Origin: Anaeramoeba ignava
Lineage: Eukaryota > Metamonada > Anaeramoebidae
Direction: 5' to 3'
Assembly: GCA_028826165.1 (NCBI GenBank)
Contig: JAPDFW010000140.1
Coordinates: 57,138 to 121,137, forward strand
DNA length: 64,000 bases
How positions within the stretch are numbered: position 1 is the stretch's first letter; every line of letters begins with the position of its first letter. The notes below the pieces were generated by a model. It was not told where the DNA came from and did not search any database. It saw only the letters and a program-made list of their open reading frames with translations. The translations under genes were made by a program, and so were the position numbers. Shown piece by piece: positions 23,577-38,943 of this stretch.

Positions 23577-25708
23577 TTATTTCTTCATTTTGGTTAAGAT
23601 TTTAATTGATTCATTAAGATGTTTAATTGCAGTTGAAATATCAGTAAATTCAAGAGCACTTATTGCAAATCTTGCTTGTTTTTTTGCTTCATTAAGAGAT
23701 TTGAAATCAACAGCTTCTTCCATATCATAATCATCGTCATCATCATCATCATCTTCTTTTTTTTTAATTTGTTGTGGTTTTTTTGTTTCATTTTTTTTGG
23801 TTTCATGTTTGTTGGTTTTTTTGGGTTGTTTTTTTTTTTCATTCTTTTTTTCTTCATCTGAATTGGATTCATTAATTGACATATTCGGAAAATTTTGAGG
23901 ATATTGATTTGTCATGTTAGGGAAATTTTGGAATTGATTTGGAGGCATGTTTGGGAAATTTTGAGGATATTGATTTGTCATGTTTAGGGAAATTTTGGAA
24001 TTGATTTGGGGGTATGTTTGGGAAATTTTGAGGATATTGATTTGTCATGTTAGGAAAATTTTGTGGTTCGACATTCTTTTGATTTGTTTCATCATCATCA
24101 CTTTCTGTTTCTTTATCTTCATTTTTATCTTTATTTTTATCTTTATCTTTATTTTTATTTTTATCTTCATCTTCATCTTCATCTTCATCTTCATCTTCAT
24201 CTTCATCATCATCTTCATCAATATTTTCATCTGGTGTCTGAATTGGTGTACCGTCTTTAATACATTTATTAATATATGCTGCTTTCACTTTCGCATATTT
24301 TTGTTTTTCTTTGATCTTTAATTTGTAATTTTATTTTTTTTTTAAATTCAATCTATTTTTTTTTTCAAAACAAAAAATTTTAAAATACAAACATCTGGTT
24401 CAATTTCACCAAATTGCTCAAGTACTTGAAGAAATAAACTTGAAGAATAAAAAGCTTTTGCTGTAGTTCTATTAAAATTCATTTTGAATTTAAAATTAAA
24501 ATTAAAATTAAAAATTAAAATTAAAATCAAAAATTAAAATTAAAATTTAAAATTAAAATTAAAATTAAAATTAAAATTAAAATTAAAATTAAAATTAAAA
24601 TTAAAATTAAAATTTAAAATTAAAATTAAAATTAAAATTAAAATTAAAATTAAAATTAAAATTAAAATCAAAATTAAAATTAAAATTTAAATTAAAATTA
24701 AAATTAAAATTAAAATTAAAATTAAAATTAAAATTAAAATTAAAATTAAAATTAAAATTTAAAATTAAAATTAAAATTAAAATTAAAATTAAAATTAAAA
24801 AAATTAAAATTAAAATTAAAATTAAAATTAAAATTAAAATTTAAAATTAAAATTAAAATTAAATTTTAAAATTAAAATTAAAATTAAAATTAAAATTAAA
24901 ATTAAAATTAAATATAAAATTGAATTTAAAAATTAAATATAAAATTAAAATATAAAAATAAAAATTAAAATTAAAATTAAAATTAAAATAAAATTAAATA
25001 TAAAATTAAAATTAAAATTAAAATTAAATATAAAATTAAAATTAAAATTAAAATTCATTTTGAATTTAAAATTAAAATTAAAATTAAAATCAAAATTAAA
25101 ATAAAAATTAAAATTAAAATTAAAATTAAAATTAAAATTAAAATTAAAATTAAAATTAAAATTAAAATTAAAATTAAAATCAAAAATCAAAATTCATTTT
25201 GAATTAAAATTAAAATTAAAATTGAAATTAAAATTAAAATCAAAATTAAAATTAAAATTAAAATTAAAATTCAAAATTAATTACTGATTTGCTTTTCCAG
25301 CTCTATATTGAGTATCAGCATTTTTAAAAACCTTCAAACCAAATAACTTAACATAAGCAATAGCTTGTTCTTTAGTAAGTTCACGACCAAGTTTTGCTTT
25401 TTCTTTTTCAAGACCTTCAAGAGAATTTAAAATAAAGCTTTTTCCTTGATCATCAAGTTTTCCATCTTGTAATAATTTAACACCAAGTTCAACTGCATAA
25501 AATCGACCTTTTTAAATTGAATAAAAAATTATTTTATCAAAAAAAATTTTTTCTGTTTGAATTTATTTTTGATTTTTTTTTTCTTTTTTCTTTTTTCTTT
25601 TTTCTTTATTCTACAATAATATGACATCATTGGTGCTACTTTTTCAATTTCTTTTGCTCGTGCAAAATATGGTGCGATTGATTTTAATGAATTTGGTAAA
25701 CGGCTCAT
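23577..25708 (-). CDS. VTA1: Vta1/LIP5, ESCRT-III/Vps4 cofactor (one-base frameshift in last exon)
   Basis: Exons 25708-25615, 25507-25285, 24468-24393 and 24315-23577. The first three join in consistent phases and match the LIP5/Vta1 N-terminal tandem MIT domains: LKSIAPYFARAKEIEKVAPMM, SYYCRFYAVELGVKLL, AKAFYSSSLFLQVLEQFGE, KYAKVKAAYINKCIKDG. An Asp/Glu-rich linker and NFPNMTNQYPQ repeats follow. The C-terminus (AKKQARFAISALEFTD, STAIKHLNESIKIL) is the VSL domain, which binds the Vps4 ATPase and stimulates ESCRT-III disassembly on endosomes. In the repeats near 23982, CATGTTTAGGG has one T more than its sister copies (CATGTTAGGG), shifting the frame. Removing it gives one protein of about 376 aa. 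The length of exon 4 (3n+1) independently implies a one-base excess. Confidence 0.92.
24475..25280 (-). repeat. Hexamer array (AAAATT) filling Vta1 intron 2
   Basis: About 800 bp of AAAATT units with occasional single-base changes, plus three partial copies of a CATTTTGAATTTAAAATT block that resembles the sequence just before exon 3. Frames through it encode only Asn-Phe or Ile-Leu repeats and are not genes. Confidence 0.88.
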
Positions 25709-25935
25709 TTGAAAATGATAATAATTATAAAAAATAAAAAATAATAAAAAAACGGAAAAAAAAAAATGAAAAAAAAATATTTTTTTGTTTTTGAATTTTA
25801 TTTATTTTTTTTTAATTAAAACAAAAAAAAACACAAAAATTTTTTTTTCATTTTTCAGTTTTATTTTTTTATTTTTTTTATCCCTTTTTCTTTTTTTTTC
25901 TTTTTCTTTTTCTTTTCCAACGTTTTTTACTCTAA
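25709..25935. promoter_or_regulatory. Divergent Vta1-Rheb spacer
   Basis: These 227 bp separate two divergent starts. The spacer contains AACGGAAAAA and ATGAAAAA elements (TTTTTCCGTT and TTTTTCAT on the other strand) and C/T-rich runs towards Rheb. The promoter role is inferred from position. Confidence 0.35.
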
Positions 25936-28900
25936 ATGAGTCAATGCAAACAACGCAAGATAACCCTTTTTGGGTTTCGAGGAGTTGGTAAATTTGGAAC
26001 TGAATATCTTCATTAAAATTTAATTTAATTTAATTTAATTTAATTTAATTTAAAAGCCAATTATTTAACTGAATCAAAAACAATAAAAAATCAAGATCAA
26101 TCAATTTAATTTATATTTAATTTATATTTAATTTATATTTAATTTATATTTAATTTATATTTAATTTGAATTGTTTTTTATTATTTCAAGATCATTTTTT
26201 ATTTAGAAAAAAAATTATTTTTTTTTTCAATCAGTTTTTTTCATTGAGATCATGATTCATCCAAAATAATTTAATTTAATTTAATTTAATCAATTTAATT
26301 TTAATCAATTTAATCAATTTATTTTAATCAATTTTTAATCAATTTTAAATAATTTAATTAATTTAATTTTTAATCAATTTAATTTAATCAATTTAATCAA
26401 TTTAATTTAATCAATTTAATTTAATCAATTTAATTTAATCAATTTAATTTAATCAATTTAATTTAATCAATTTAATTTAATCAATTTAATTTAATCAATT
26501 TAATTTAATCAATTTAATTTAATCAATTTAATTTAATCAATTCAATTTAATCTATTTAATCAATTTAATCAATTTTCAATTTAATTTTAATCAATTTAAT
26601 TTAATCAATTTAATTTAATCAATTTAATTTTAAATAATTTAATTTAAATAATTTAATTTTAATTTAATTTGAATTTAATTTAATTTAATCAATTTAATTT
26701 AATCAATTTAATTTAATCAATTTTAATTTAATCAATTTAATTTAATCAATTTAATTTAATTTTAATCAATTTAATTTTAATCAATTTAATTTAATCAATT
26801 TAATTTAATCAATTTAATTTAATCAATTTAATTTAATCAATTTAATTTAATTTAATCAATTTAATTTAATTTTAATCAATTTAATTTAATCAATTTAATT
26901 TAATCAATTTAATTTAAATAATTTAATTTAAATAATTTAATTTAATCAATTTAAATTTAATCAATTCAATTTAAATAATTTAATCTATTTAATCAATTTA
27001 ATCTATTTAATCAATTTAATCAATTTAATTTAATCTATTTAAATTTTAATTTTAATCAATTTGTCTATTTAATCAATTTAATTTAATCAATTTAATTTAA
27101 TCAATTTAATTTAATCAATTTAATCAATTTAATTTAAATAATTTAATTTAAATAATTTAATTTAATTAATTTAATTTGAAATAATTTAATTTAATCAATT
27201 TAATTTAAATAATTTAATTTAATCAATTTAATTTAATCAATTTAATTTAATCAATTTTAAATTTAATTTAATCAATTTAATTTTAATCAATTTAATTTAA
27301 TCAAAATTTAATCAATTTTAATTTAATCAATTTAATTTATTAATCAATTTAATAAATTTAATTTTAATCAATTTAATTTTTAATCATTTTTAATCAATTT
27401 AATTTATTTTCAATTTAATTTAATCAATTTTTATTTAATCAATTTAATTTTTAATTTAATTTAATCAATTTAATCAATTTTTCAATTTTAATCAATTTCA
27501 ATTTAATCAATTTAATCAATTTAATTTTAATCAATTTAATCAATTCATTTTTAATCATTTAATTTAATCAATTTAATTTAATCAATTTAATTTAATCAAT
27601 TTAATTTAATCAATTTAATTTAATCAATTTAATCAATTTAATTTAATAATCAATCAATTTAATCAATCAATTTTAATTTAATCAATTTAATTTTAATCAA
27701 TTTAATTTAATCAATTTCAATTTTAAATTTAATCTATTTAATCAATTTAATCAATTTAATTTAATCTATTTCAATCTATTTAATCAATTTAATCAATTTA
27801 ATTTAATCAATTTAATTTAATCAATTTAATTTAATCAATTTAATTTAATCAATTTAAATAATTTAATTTTAATTAATTTAATTTAAATAATTTAATTTAA
27901 TTAATTTAATTTGAAATAATTTTAATTTAATCAATTTAATTTAAATAATTTAATTTAATCAATTTAATTTAATCAATTTAATTTAATCAATTCGTTTAAT
28001 CAATTTAATTTAATTTAATCAATTTAATTTAATCAATTTAATTTAAATTTAATTTAAATAATTTAATTTAATCAATTTAATTTAATCAATTTAATTTAAT
28101 CAATTTAATTTAATCAATTTAATTTAATCAATTTAATTTAATCAATTTAATCAATTTAATCAATTTAATCAATTTAATCAATTTAATCAATTTAATTTAA
28201 TCAATTTAATTTAATCAATTTAATTTAATCAATTTAATTTAATCAATTTAATTTAATCAATTTAAATAATTTAATTTAATTTAATCAATTTAATTTAATC
28301 TAATCAATTTAATTTAATCAATTTAATTTAATCTAATCAATTTAATTTAATCAATTTAATTTAATTTAATTTAATTAAATTTTTATAATAAATACAGGAA
28401 AAACCGCGATAACTCTTAGATTTGTTCAAGATGTTTTTGGAGAAAATTATGAACCAACAATTGAAAATAATTTCTCCAAAAAATTAAAATTTAATGGAGA
28501 AAATTACGAACTTGAGATAATCGATACACCTGGTCAAGTATAAATTTAATATTTAATTTAATATTTAATTTAATATTCAATATTTAATATTTAATTCAAT
28601 ATTCAATATTTAATTCAATTTAATATTCAATATTTAATTCAATTTAATATTTAATTCAATTCAATATAATTCAATTTAATTTAATATTTAATTCAATTAA
28701 ATATTTAATTTAATATTCAATTCAATTCAATATTTAATATTCAATTTAATTCAATTCAATTTAATTCAATTCAATATTTAATTTAATTCAATTCAATTCA
28801 ATATTTAATTCAATTCAATTTAATTTAATTCAATTCAATTCAATTCAATTCAATTCAATTTAATATTTAATTCAATTTAATTCAATTCAATTCAATTCAA

Positions 28901-29683
28901 TTCAATTCAATTCAATTCAATTCAATTCAATATTCAATTCAATTCAATTCAATTCAATTCAATTCAATTTAATTCAATTTAATTCAATTCAATTTAATTC
29001 AATTCAATTTAATTCAATTCAATTCAATTCAATTCAATTCAATTCAATTCAATTTTCAAATTGATAACAAAAACCAAAAGGATGAATATACAGCATTATC
29101 ACAAAATTTGATTTTAAATACAGATGGATGTATATTTGTATATACAATATCTTCTAAAAATTCTTTTAATATGTTGAACATATTACGAGATAAAATCATT
29201 GAAAAATCAGGCGTTACTCCAATGGTTTTAGTAGGAAATAAATCTGATTTAGAAGAATCTCGACAAGTTTCAATTCAAGAAGGTCAAAATTTAGCTAATT
29301 CTTGGAAATGTCCTTTTTTTGAATGTTCTGCAAAAGAGAATCAAAATATTTGTATTAATTTTAATTTTAATTTTAATTTCAATTTTAATTTTGATTTTGA
29401 ATTTTAATTTAAATTTCAATTTTAATTTTAATTTTAATTTAAATATTGATTTAAATTTGATTTTGATTTTGATTTTAAATTTAATTTTAATTTTAATATT
29501 AATTTCGAAATGAATTTTAAATTTTAATTTTAATTTTAATTCCAATTTTAATTTTAATTCCACTTTTTTTTCAACTTTTTAGCTCAAACTTTCTTTTCAA
29601 CTTTAGAACAAATTGAATTATCAATTAATCCTAATTTTCGAATAACACAAGAAAAAAAAGGAGGAACTTGTCAACTAATATAA
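25936..29683 (+). CDS. RHEB: Rheb-like small GTPase
   Basis: Exons 25936-25987, 28398-28537, 29081-29351 and 29583-29683 give 187 aa with consistent phases. The P-loop GFRGVGKT is split by intron 1 and keeps the Arg that Rheb has at the Ras Gly12 position. The effector loop YEPTIENNFSK matches Rheb's YDPTIENTF. G3 is DTPGQDEY, G4 is VGNKSDL and G5 is ECSAKEN. The C-terminal CQLI is a CaaX-type box, so prenylation and endomembrane attachment are expected. In other eukaryotes Rheb-GTP activates TORC1 on lysosomes or vacuoles. DTPGQ instead of DTAGQ is a small departure. Intron 1 is 2.4 kb of array, far longer than the coding sequence. Another small-GTPase gene (Rab5) follows on the same strand. 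Confidence 0.93.
26005..28385 (+). repeat. 14-bp array (AATTTAATTTAATC) filling Rheb intron 1
   Basis: About 2.3 kb of a 14-bp unit, with TTTAATCAA sub-units and noisier variants in the middle. A (TTTATATTTAA)n patch lies at 26105-26165. The unit contains no AG or GT on the transcribed strand. Confidence 0.88.
28540..29060 (+). repeat. Pentamer array (TTCAA) filling Rheb intron 2
   Basis: About 500 bp of TTCAA units mixed with TTTAATA at the 5' end. On the transcribed strand it is the same pentamer as in the NT-C2 gene intron. Confidence 0.87.
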
Positions 29684-29929
29684 AACAAAAACAAAAACAA
29701 AAACAAAACACAAACAAAACACAAACAAATTATTTGACATTTTAATAAAAAACAAAAACAAATTTTATTTTCATTTCTTTTTTCTTTTTATTTTTTATTT
29801 TAAATAAATTGAAAACTTGAATTTTAAATTTTCATTTTTTTCATTTTTTTCATTTTTTTTCATTTTTTTATTCTTTATTCTATTGAATTTGACTTTTATT
29901 TTCTAATAAAACCTTTCTTTTATTATAAA

Positions 29930-33220
<3,291 letters not shown>

Positions 33221-33435
33221 TTTTGAGAAAAAAAACAAAAAAAAAAGATTTGATTTGATTTAATTTGATTTGATTTGAATTGAATCGATTCAACTTTTAA
33301 AACAATTTTCTTTTTTCTTTTCTTTTCTTTTTTCTTTTTTTCTTTTCTTTTCTTTTCTTTTTCTTTTCTTTTCTTTTTTCTTTTGAAAAATTTGTTTTAT
33401 TTCTTTTTTTAAGTTGGAATAAAAACTCAATTCTT

Positions 33436-34963
33436 TTAATTATCATTTTTTGCTTTTTCCAAATTTTCATTCGCAAAAAATTTCAATTCTTTCTTTTTTT
33501 CTTTTTCTATTTTTTGAAATCTTTCTTTGAAATAAAAAAGTCGAGAATTTCTATTTAATTGGAAATAATCAACAAAAAAATCAAAATCAAAAGATTTTTG
33601 TTCATCTTCAGATAAAGCAAAAAATTCTTGATCAGAAATTTGATCTGTATAAAGAAATTTAACAAACAAATCAATCACATTAAAGGATCTTCCAGTAAAA
33701 TCTTGAGTATAACTTGAATCATCTTGAGAAAGAGTAAAAAGTTGTCTGAATAATTCACTTCTTATTTCAAGAATAAGTTTATGAACCTTAATTTCTTGCT
33801 CATTAATTTTTATCACAAAATCTTTTGTGTCTTGTTTTTGGAATAATTTTCCAAATTGTTCCTGAAGTGTCAAATTGTGGGGAATTTTTATTCCAATTTC
33901 TTCAATAAGTTCTAATGATGTCTTTTTTTCTGTAATTTGAGTTGGAATTTGGACATCTGTTTCCAAAATTGAAATGAGTGTGTTATCCTCAATATTTTCA
34001 TCATCACTTCCCTCATCAATTAAATCTGAATCTTGGATATTTGTTTCCAATCCGCAATACAAATATTTGAAAATCATTTTGATTTGTTTATTGGAATGTT
34101 TAGCAAGTAAATCAGAAAGTTCTCCAACTGTTTTTCCTGTTCGAATTTCTATCAATGTTTTATGGACTAGAAAATCATTTATTTTTGAATCACCAAATTT
34201 TTGTATCCGAAAGAAATTAAGAAAATCTTGATTATATGAATAATAAGTGTCTAAAAATTGTTTCATCATCATATCCTGTGTATTAAATGATGGTTTTCTA
34301 TTCGAAATATCTTTTTGTATTGGATCAACTCCTTTTGAAATGAGATAATTGATTATTGCATAAGTTTCTTCTGTTGGATAAATATGATTCTGAAGTAAAA
34401 TACCGATTAAATTGAGATTCTTTCCAAAATGAATAAAAAATATGAATAATAAATAAAAAATATTTTTTGATGATTTGATAATTGTTTTTACTTGATCAAA
34501 TACAAAAGAACCTGATTCAATTAATATTTTTACTAATTCTAAATTCACTTTTTTATTTTCAAAAAGGAAATGCAATTCAGTTTTCTTAAATTTTGGGAAT
34601 GATTATTATTTGATTTAAATAAATAAATTCAAAAGAAATAAGAGGAAAAGAAGGAAAGAAAGAAATTTAGAGAATTTGTTTTAAAAGATGATTTACAGAT
34701 TCTATCTTTTGGTTTAAAACTGATCCATTTTCAATTAAGTATTTAAGGATTTCTGGTGTAATTGATGAATTTTGACAAATTGCATGAATATCTTTTCCCT
34801 ATTAATTTTTTTATATATTGATTTATTTCAAATTTTATTTCAAATTTTATTTCAAATTTTATTTCAAATTTTATTTCAAATTTTATTTCAAATTTTATTT
34901 CAAATTTTATTTCAAATTTTATTTCAAATTTTATTGATTGATTGATTGATTGATTTTATTGAT

Positions 34964-35004
<41 letters not shown>

Positions 35005-35063
35005 TATTGATTATTGATTGATTGATTGATTGATTTTATTGATTGATTTTATTGATTGATTTG

Positions 35064-35098
<35 letters not shown>

Positions 35099-35112
35099 TA
35101 TTTGATTGATTA

Positions 35113-35147
<35 letters not shown>

Positions 35148-35782
35148 TTATTGATTGATTGATTGATTTTATTGATTGATTTTATTGATTGATTTGATTT
35201 ATTGATTTACATTCTAAATAATAAATAACAATTTAAATTTTTTACATTGTTATTATTAATATAAAATGAAATTTTACTAATTCAGATATTTTCGCTCCTT
35301 TTTCAACAAGAAATTTTATTAATTCAATTTCTACAGAAGGATTTCTTAATAAACAAAATAGAGAATTCTAAATTAAAAATAAAAATGAATTTAAAAATGG
35401 ATTTGAAAATGAATTTAAAAATCAAAATAAAAATGAAAATAAAAATTACATTCTAATAATAAAATCGAATTTAAAATTTGAAATTTAAAATTTAATTGTT
35501 AAAAGAATTACTAAATTTCCCAATTCATTTTCATTTTTAAAATAAAAATTCCTTAACATTTGTAAATTAACTAATCTATTTAAACATAAACTGTTGAATA
35601 AATTCTAAAAAGAAAAATTACAAAATTTTATAAAATAAAAATGAAATTTTCAAAATTGAAAAAATTTTCACTTTTTTTTTAACATTATTTGAATCAAGAA
35701 TTTTATAAATTTCTTCAATATCAAGTGAATTTTTTAATTTATTTTCTAAAAATGATGAAAAATAATAATTTTCTGAAAACAT
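33436..35782 (-). CDS. Ankyrin-repeat protein with two C-terminal BTB domains
   Basis: Large exons 35782-35684, 35604-35512, 35367-35278, 34798-34697, 34584-34492 and 34419-33436 all join in phase 0 and give about 486 aa. Exons 2-5 each encode one ankyrin-like unit of 30-34 residues (e.g. IELIKFLVEKGAKISEL, PEILKYLIENGSVLNQ, LELVKILIESGSFVFD). The last exon carries a divergent BTB (about 34260-34050; KTLIEIRTGKTVGELSDLL) and a second, better BTB (about 33840-33640; KDFVIKINEQEIKVHKLIL). BTB domains dimerise and often bind Cullin-3; ankyrins would bind a partner. Two 3-nt AAT microexon candidates lie in its introns (35450-35452 and 35211-35213), each flanked by ATTAG or TTTAG and GTAA. It is a shorter paralogue of the gene at 38944-46664, with the same exon logic. 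Confidence 0.82.
34810..35205 (-). repeat. TTGA tetramer and TTTCAAATTTTA arrays in ankyrin/BTB intron
   Basis: 34825-34935 is a 12-bp TTTCAAATTTTA array; 34936-35200 is TTGA units with TTTTA interruptions. Both lie inside one intron of the flanking gene. The transcribed strand reads TCAA, without AG or GT. Confidence 0.85.
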
Positions 35783-35869
35783 TCTTGAATTGAATTGAAT
35801 TGAAATGAAAAAAATGAAAAAAATAAATTTTTAATTTCAAAATTTTATTTAAAAATTAAAAATTAAAAA

Positions 35870-37402
35870 TTAAATCTCTGAAAAAAAATTAATCATTTTA
35901 TCAGAATAACGAATAACTTCTTTTGGAAATTTTGAAATATTCTCTATTATTTGATCACATAAATCTTGAACCCTAAAAAATTTAATCAAAAAAATAATTT
36001 AATCAGAATAATTTAATCAAAATAATTTAATCAAAAATAATTTAATTAAAATAATTTAACCAAAATAATTTAATTAAAAATAATTTAATCAAAAATAATT
36101 TAATCAAAAATAATTTAATCAATAATAATTTAATCAAAAATAATTTAATCAAAATAATTTAATCTAAATAATTTAATTTAAAATATTTTAATCAAAATAA
36201 TTTAATCAAAAATAATTTAATCAAAAATAATTTAATTAAAAATAATTTAATCAAAATAATTTAATAAAAATAATTTAATCAAAAATAATTTAATCAAAAA
36301 TAATTTAATTAAAAATAATTTAATCAAAAATAATTTAATTAAAAATAATTTAATTAAAAATAATTTAATTAAAAATAATTTAATCAAAAATAATTTAATC
36401 TAAATAATTTAATCAAAAATAATTTAATCAATAATAATTTAATCAAAAATAATTTAATCAAAAAAATTGTTTTTTTTTTGGAAATGAATATAATTTTATA
36501 CCATTTTGAATAAGCTGAATTCATAATTGTAAAAGAATTTTCAGCAGAATTTTGTATTAAACTCTTGATTAAATGAAATTCTTTTTGGATCATTTCTTTT
36601 TCTTTTTTAAAACCACCAGATTCATTTAATAAAGACTAAATTTAAAAAAAAAATATTAAAAATTTTCAATCATTTTTTTTTTTGGATTAAATTTACAAAA
36701 AGTAAAGAAATCTTTTTGGGAATAAAAGAATGATTTTTCAATAATAAATTTTCTTTTAAATCAATACAAAGCATAAATATTTGATTTAATAAACTCATTT
36801 GACTTAAATATTCTTCCAAATCATAAGAATTAGAAGTAAAAATCTTATTAGAAACATAAGTAGCTAAATTTGGAAATAAAAATTCTAATTTTTTCTTTTT
36901 CATCCATTTCTTCAATTTTTAAAGAAAGAAAAATCAATCAATATTTTTTCATCATTAAAAAAATATTAAAAAAATTAACTCCTTATTTAAAATTTTGATA
37001 TTTATTAAAAATACGCTTGTTGATGTTTGTATTTTTGATTCAAGTTGTTTTTTTAATCCTTCTATTTTTAATAAACATTGTTTTTGTTCTATTTTTTCTT
37101 TTTCTGATAATTTAAATTTTTGATCAAAAATTGATTTTTCTTCACAAAAAATTTCAAGTTGAATCAAAATTGTTAATAAATCAGTTTCTTCTAAAAATTG
37201 ATTTTGATTTTGATTTTGATTTTGATTTCTTTTTGGAAAAATTGGATATTTTAAATAGATTTGAATTTCTTTGTTTTTTTTTGAATTTGAAATTAAAATT
37301 AAAATTTTTGAAAAATGAAAAAAAATAATCCTTTTTAAAAATTATACTTGGAAATTTAACTTTTTGTTTTGAAAAATTAAAAATTGGTTCTGATTTAATC
37401 AT
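35870..37402 (-). CDS. Coiled-coil protein of unknown function
   Basis: Five exons are proposed: 37402-37348, 37190-37015, 36909-36697, 36635-36502 and 35972-35870. Phases are consistent and the product is 226 aa, starting MIKSEPIFNFSKQKVKFP. It is mostly helical and charged: KLSEKEKIEQKQCLLKIEGL, a Leu-rich middle (LEEYLSQMSLLNQIFMLC) and a Lys/Glu-rich C-terminal helix (VQDLCDQIIENISKFPK). No membrane span or enzymatic motif is visible. I do not recognise it; small structural or complex subunits look like this. The donor of exon 2 (after QTSTS) is the least certain join. It is divergent from NMNAT (103 bp between starts), and its stop lies 88 bp upstream of the next gene's start. Confidence 0.6.
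35978..36470 (-). repeat. AATAATTTAATCAAA array in an intron
   Basis: About 490 bp of 14-15-bp units with single-base variants, filling the last intron of the flanking coiled-coil gene. On the transcribed strand the unit carries G rather than C (TTTGATTAAATTATT), but still has no AG or GT. Confidence 0.85.
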
Positions 37403-37505
37403 TAGATAAAATATTAATTTAAATTATATAAAAAAAAATGAAAAAAAATGAAAAAATGAAAATCAATTTTTTTTTTCAATTTTTTTTTTTCAAATTAAAA
37501 AATTA
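37403..37505. promoter_or_regulatory. Divergent spacer upstream of NMNAT
   Basis: Only 103 bp separate two divergent ATGs. It contains several ATGAAAAA units (TTTTTCAT on the other strand) and T-rich tracts. A shared promoter is inferred from spacing. Confidence 0.35.
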
Positions 37506-38210
37506 ATGGAAAATAAAATGAAAGAAAATTCATTTAATCTTTCTCAAAAATTAATTGATAAATTTACAGATATAAATGATTCAAGAAGAAAAATTGTATT
37601 ACTTTGCACTGGTTCATTCAATCCAATTCATAAAATGCATATAATTCAGTTTCAATTAGCAAAAGAATATTTGGAAAGTGAATTCAATTATAATATTGTT
37701 GGAGCAATTATATCTCCATCTCATGATAAATATTTAAAAAGGAAACTTGGAGATGAAGCGATTCCATTTCAAGAAAGAGTTTTGATGTGCAAAAAAGCGA
37801 TATTAGAAGAGAAATTAGAAAATTGGATGATTATTGATGAATGGGAAGGAAATCAAGATGAATTTCTTGATTTCTTTGAAATTATTCAAATTGTTCAAAA
37901 TCGAATTTCGAAAAATTTTCCAAATTCAAAAATTGATGTTATTTATGTTTGTGGAATGGATCATTTCCTTAGATATAAATGTTATGAAAGAACTGGTTAT
38001 GCTGTTGTTGAAAGAATTGGATTTTCTTTAGAAGATTCTAAATTCAAAACTGATCAAAATCGAGATATTTATTTTTTCAAAAATACTAAAAAAGGATTTT
38101 CAATGAGTTCTTCAAAAATACGAGAATTAAGAGATAAAGGAGAATCATTTGATGAATTAACTTATAAATCTGTTATTGAAAGGTTAAATGAAATTGGATG
38201 GAATCAATAA
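37506..38210 (+). CDS. NMNAT: Nicotinamide/nicotinate mononucleotide adenylyltransferase
   Basis: A single exon of 234 aa. It has the nucleotidyltransferase signature GSFNPIHKMHI (GxFxPxHxxH, residues about 37-47), then VGAIISPSHDKY matching the eukaryotic ISPV.D.Y motif, a central VIYVCGMDHFLRY strand, and the C-terminal SSSKIRELRDKGES (SxTxxR), which contacts ATP phosphates. NMNAT condenses NMN or nicotinate mononucleotide with ATP to make NAD or its deamido form. Its length fits the eukaryotic enzymes (human isoforms about 250-300 aa). The ATG at 37506 is the first in frame after an A/T leader; the one at 37518 could also serve. No targeting signal is evident, so cytosolic or nuclear. Confidence 0.94.
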   Translation: MENKMKENSFNLSQKLIDKFTDINDSRRKIVLLCTGSFNPIHKMHIIQFQLAKEYLESEFNYNIVGAIISPSHDKYLKRKLGDEAIPFQERVLMCKKAILEEKLENWMIIDEWEGNQDEFLDFFEIIQIVQNRISKNFPNSKIDVIYVCGMDHFLRYKCYERTGYAVVERIGFSLEDSKFKTDQNRDIYFFKNTKKGFSMSSSKIRELRDKGESFDELTYKSVIERLNEIGWNQ

Positions 38211-38224
38211 AAATCAATTATTTG

Positions 38225-38940
38225 AATTTTAAAATTATTTTTATTTTATTTATTTGAATTTGAATTTGAATTTGAATTTGAATTTGAATTTATTTGAATT
38301 TATTTGAATTTGAATTTGAATTTGAATTTGAATTTAAATTTATTTGAATTTGAATTTATATTTGAATTTGAATTTGAATTTGAATTTATATTTGAATTTA
38401 TTTTTGTTTTTGAATTTATATTTGGATTTGAATTTATTTGAATTTTGATTTGAATTTATATTTGAATTTGAATTTGAATTTGAATTTGTTTGAATTTAAA
38501 TTTAAATTTAAATTTGAATTTATTTGAATTTGAATTTGAATTTGAATTTGAATTTGAATTTGAATTTGAATTTGAATTTGAATTTGAATTTGAATTTGAA
38601 TTTGAATTTGAATTTTGAATTTGAATTTGAATTTTGATTTGAATTTGAATTTGAATTTGAATTTATTTGAATTTGAATTTATTTATATTTGAATTTATTT
38701 GAATTTATTTGAATTTGAATTTGAATTTATATTTATTTGAATTTGAATTTGAATTTGAATTTAAATTTGAATTTGAATTTGAATTTGAATTTATTTGAAT
38801 TTGAATTTGAATTTGAATTTGAATTTGAATTTGAATTTGAATTTGAATTTGAATTTGAATTTAAATTTAAATTTATTTGAATTTATTTGAATTTGAATTT
38901 GAATTTAGATTTGAATTTATTTGAATTTGAATTTAATTTG
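38225..38940. repeat. Hexamer array (TTTGAA) between convergent genes
   Basis: About 700 bp of TTTGAA with TTTATTTGAA and TTTATA variants, between the NMNAT stop and the stop of the large ankyrin/BTB gene. No gene is seen. Confidence 0.88.
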
Positions 38941-38943
38941 AAT

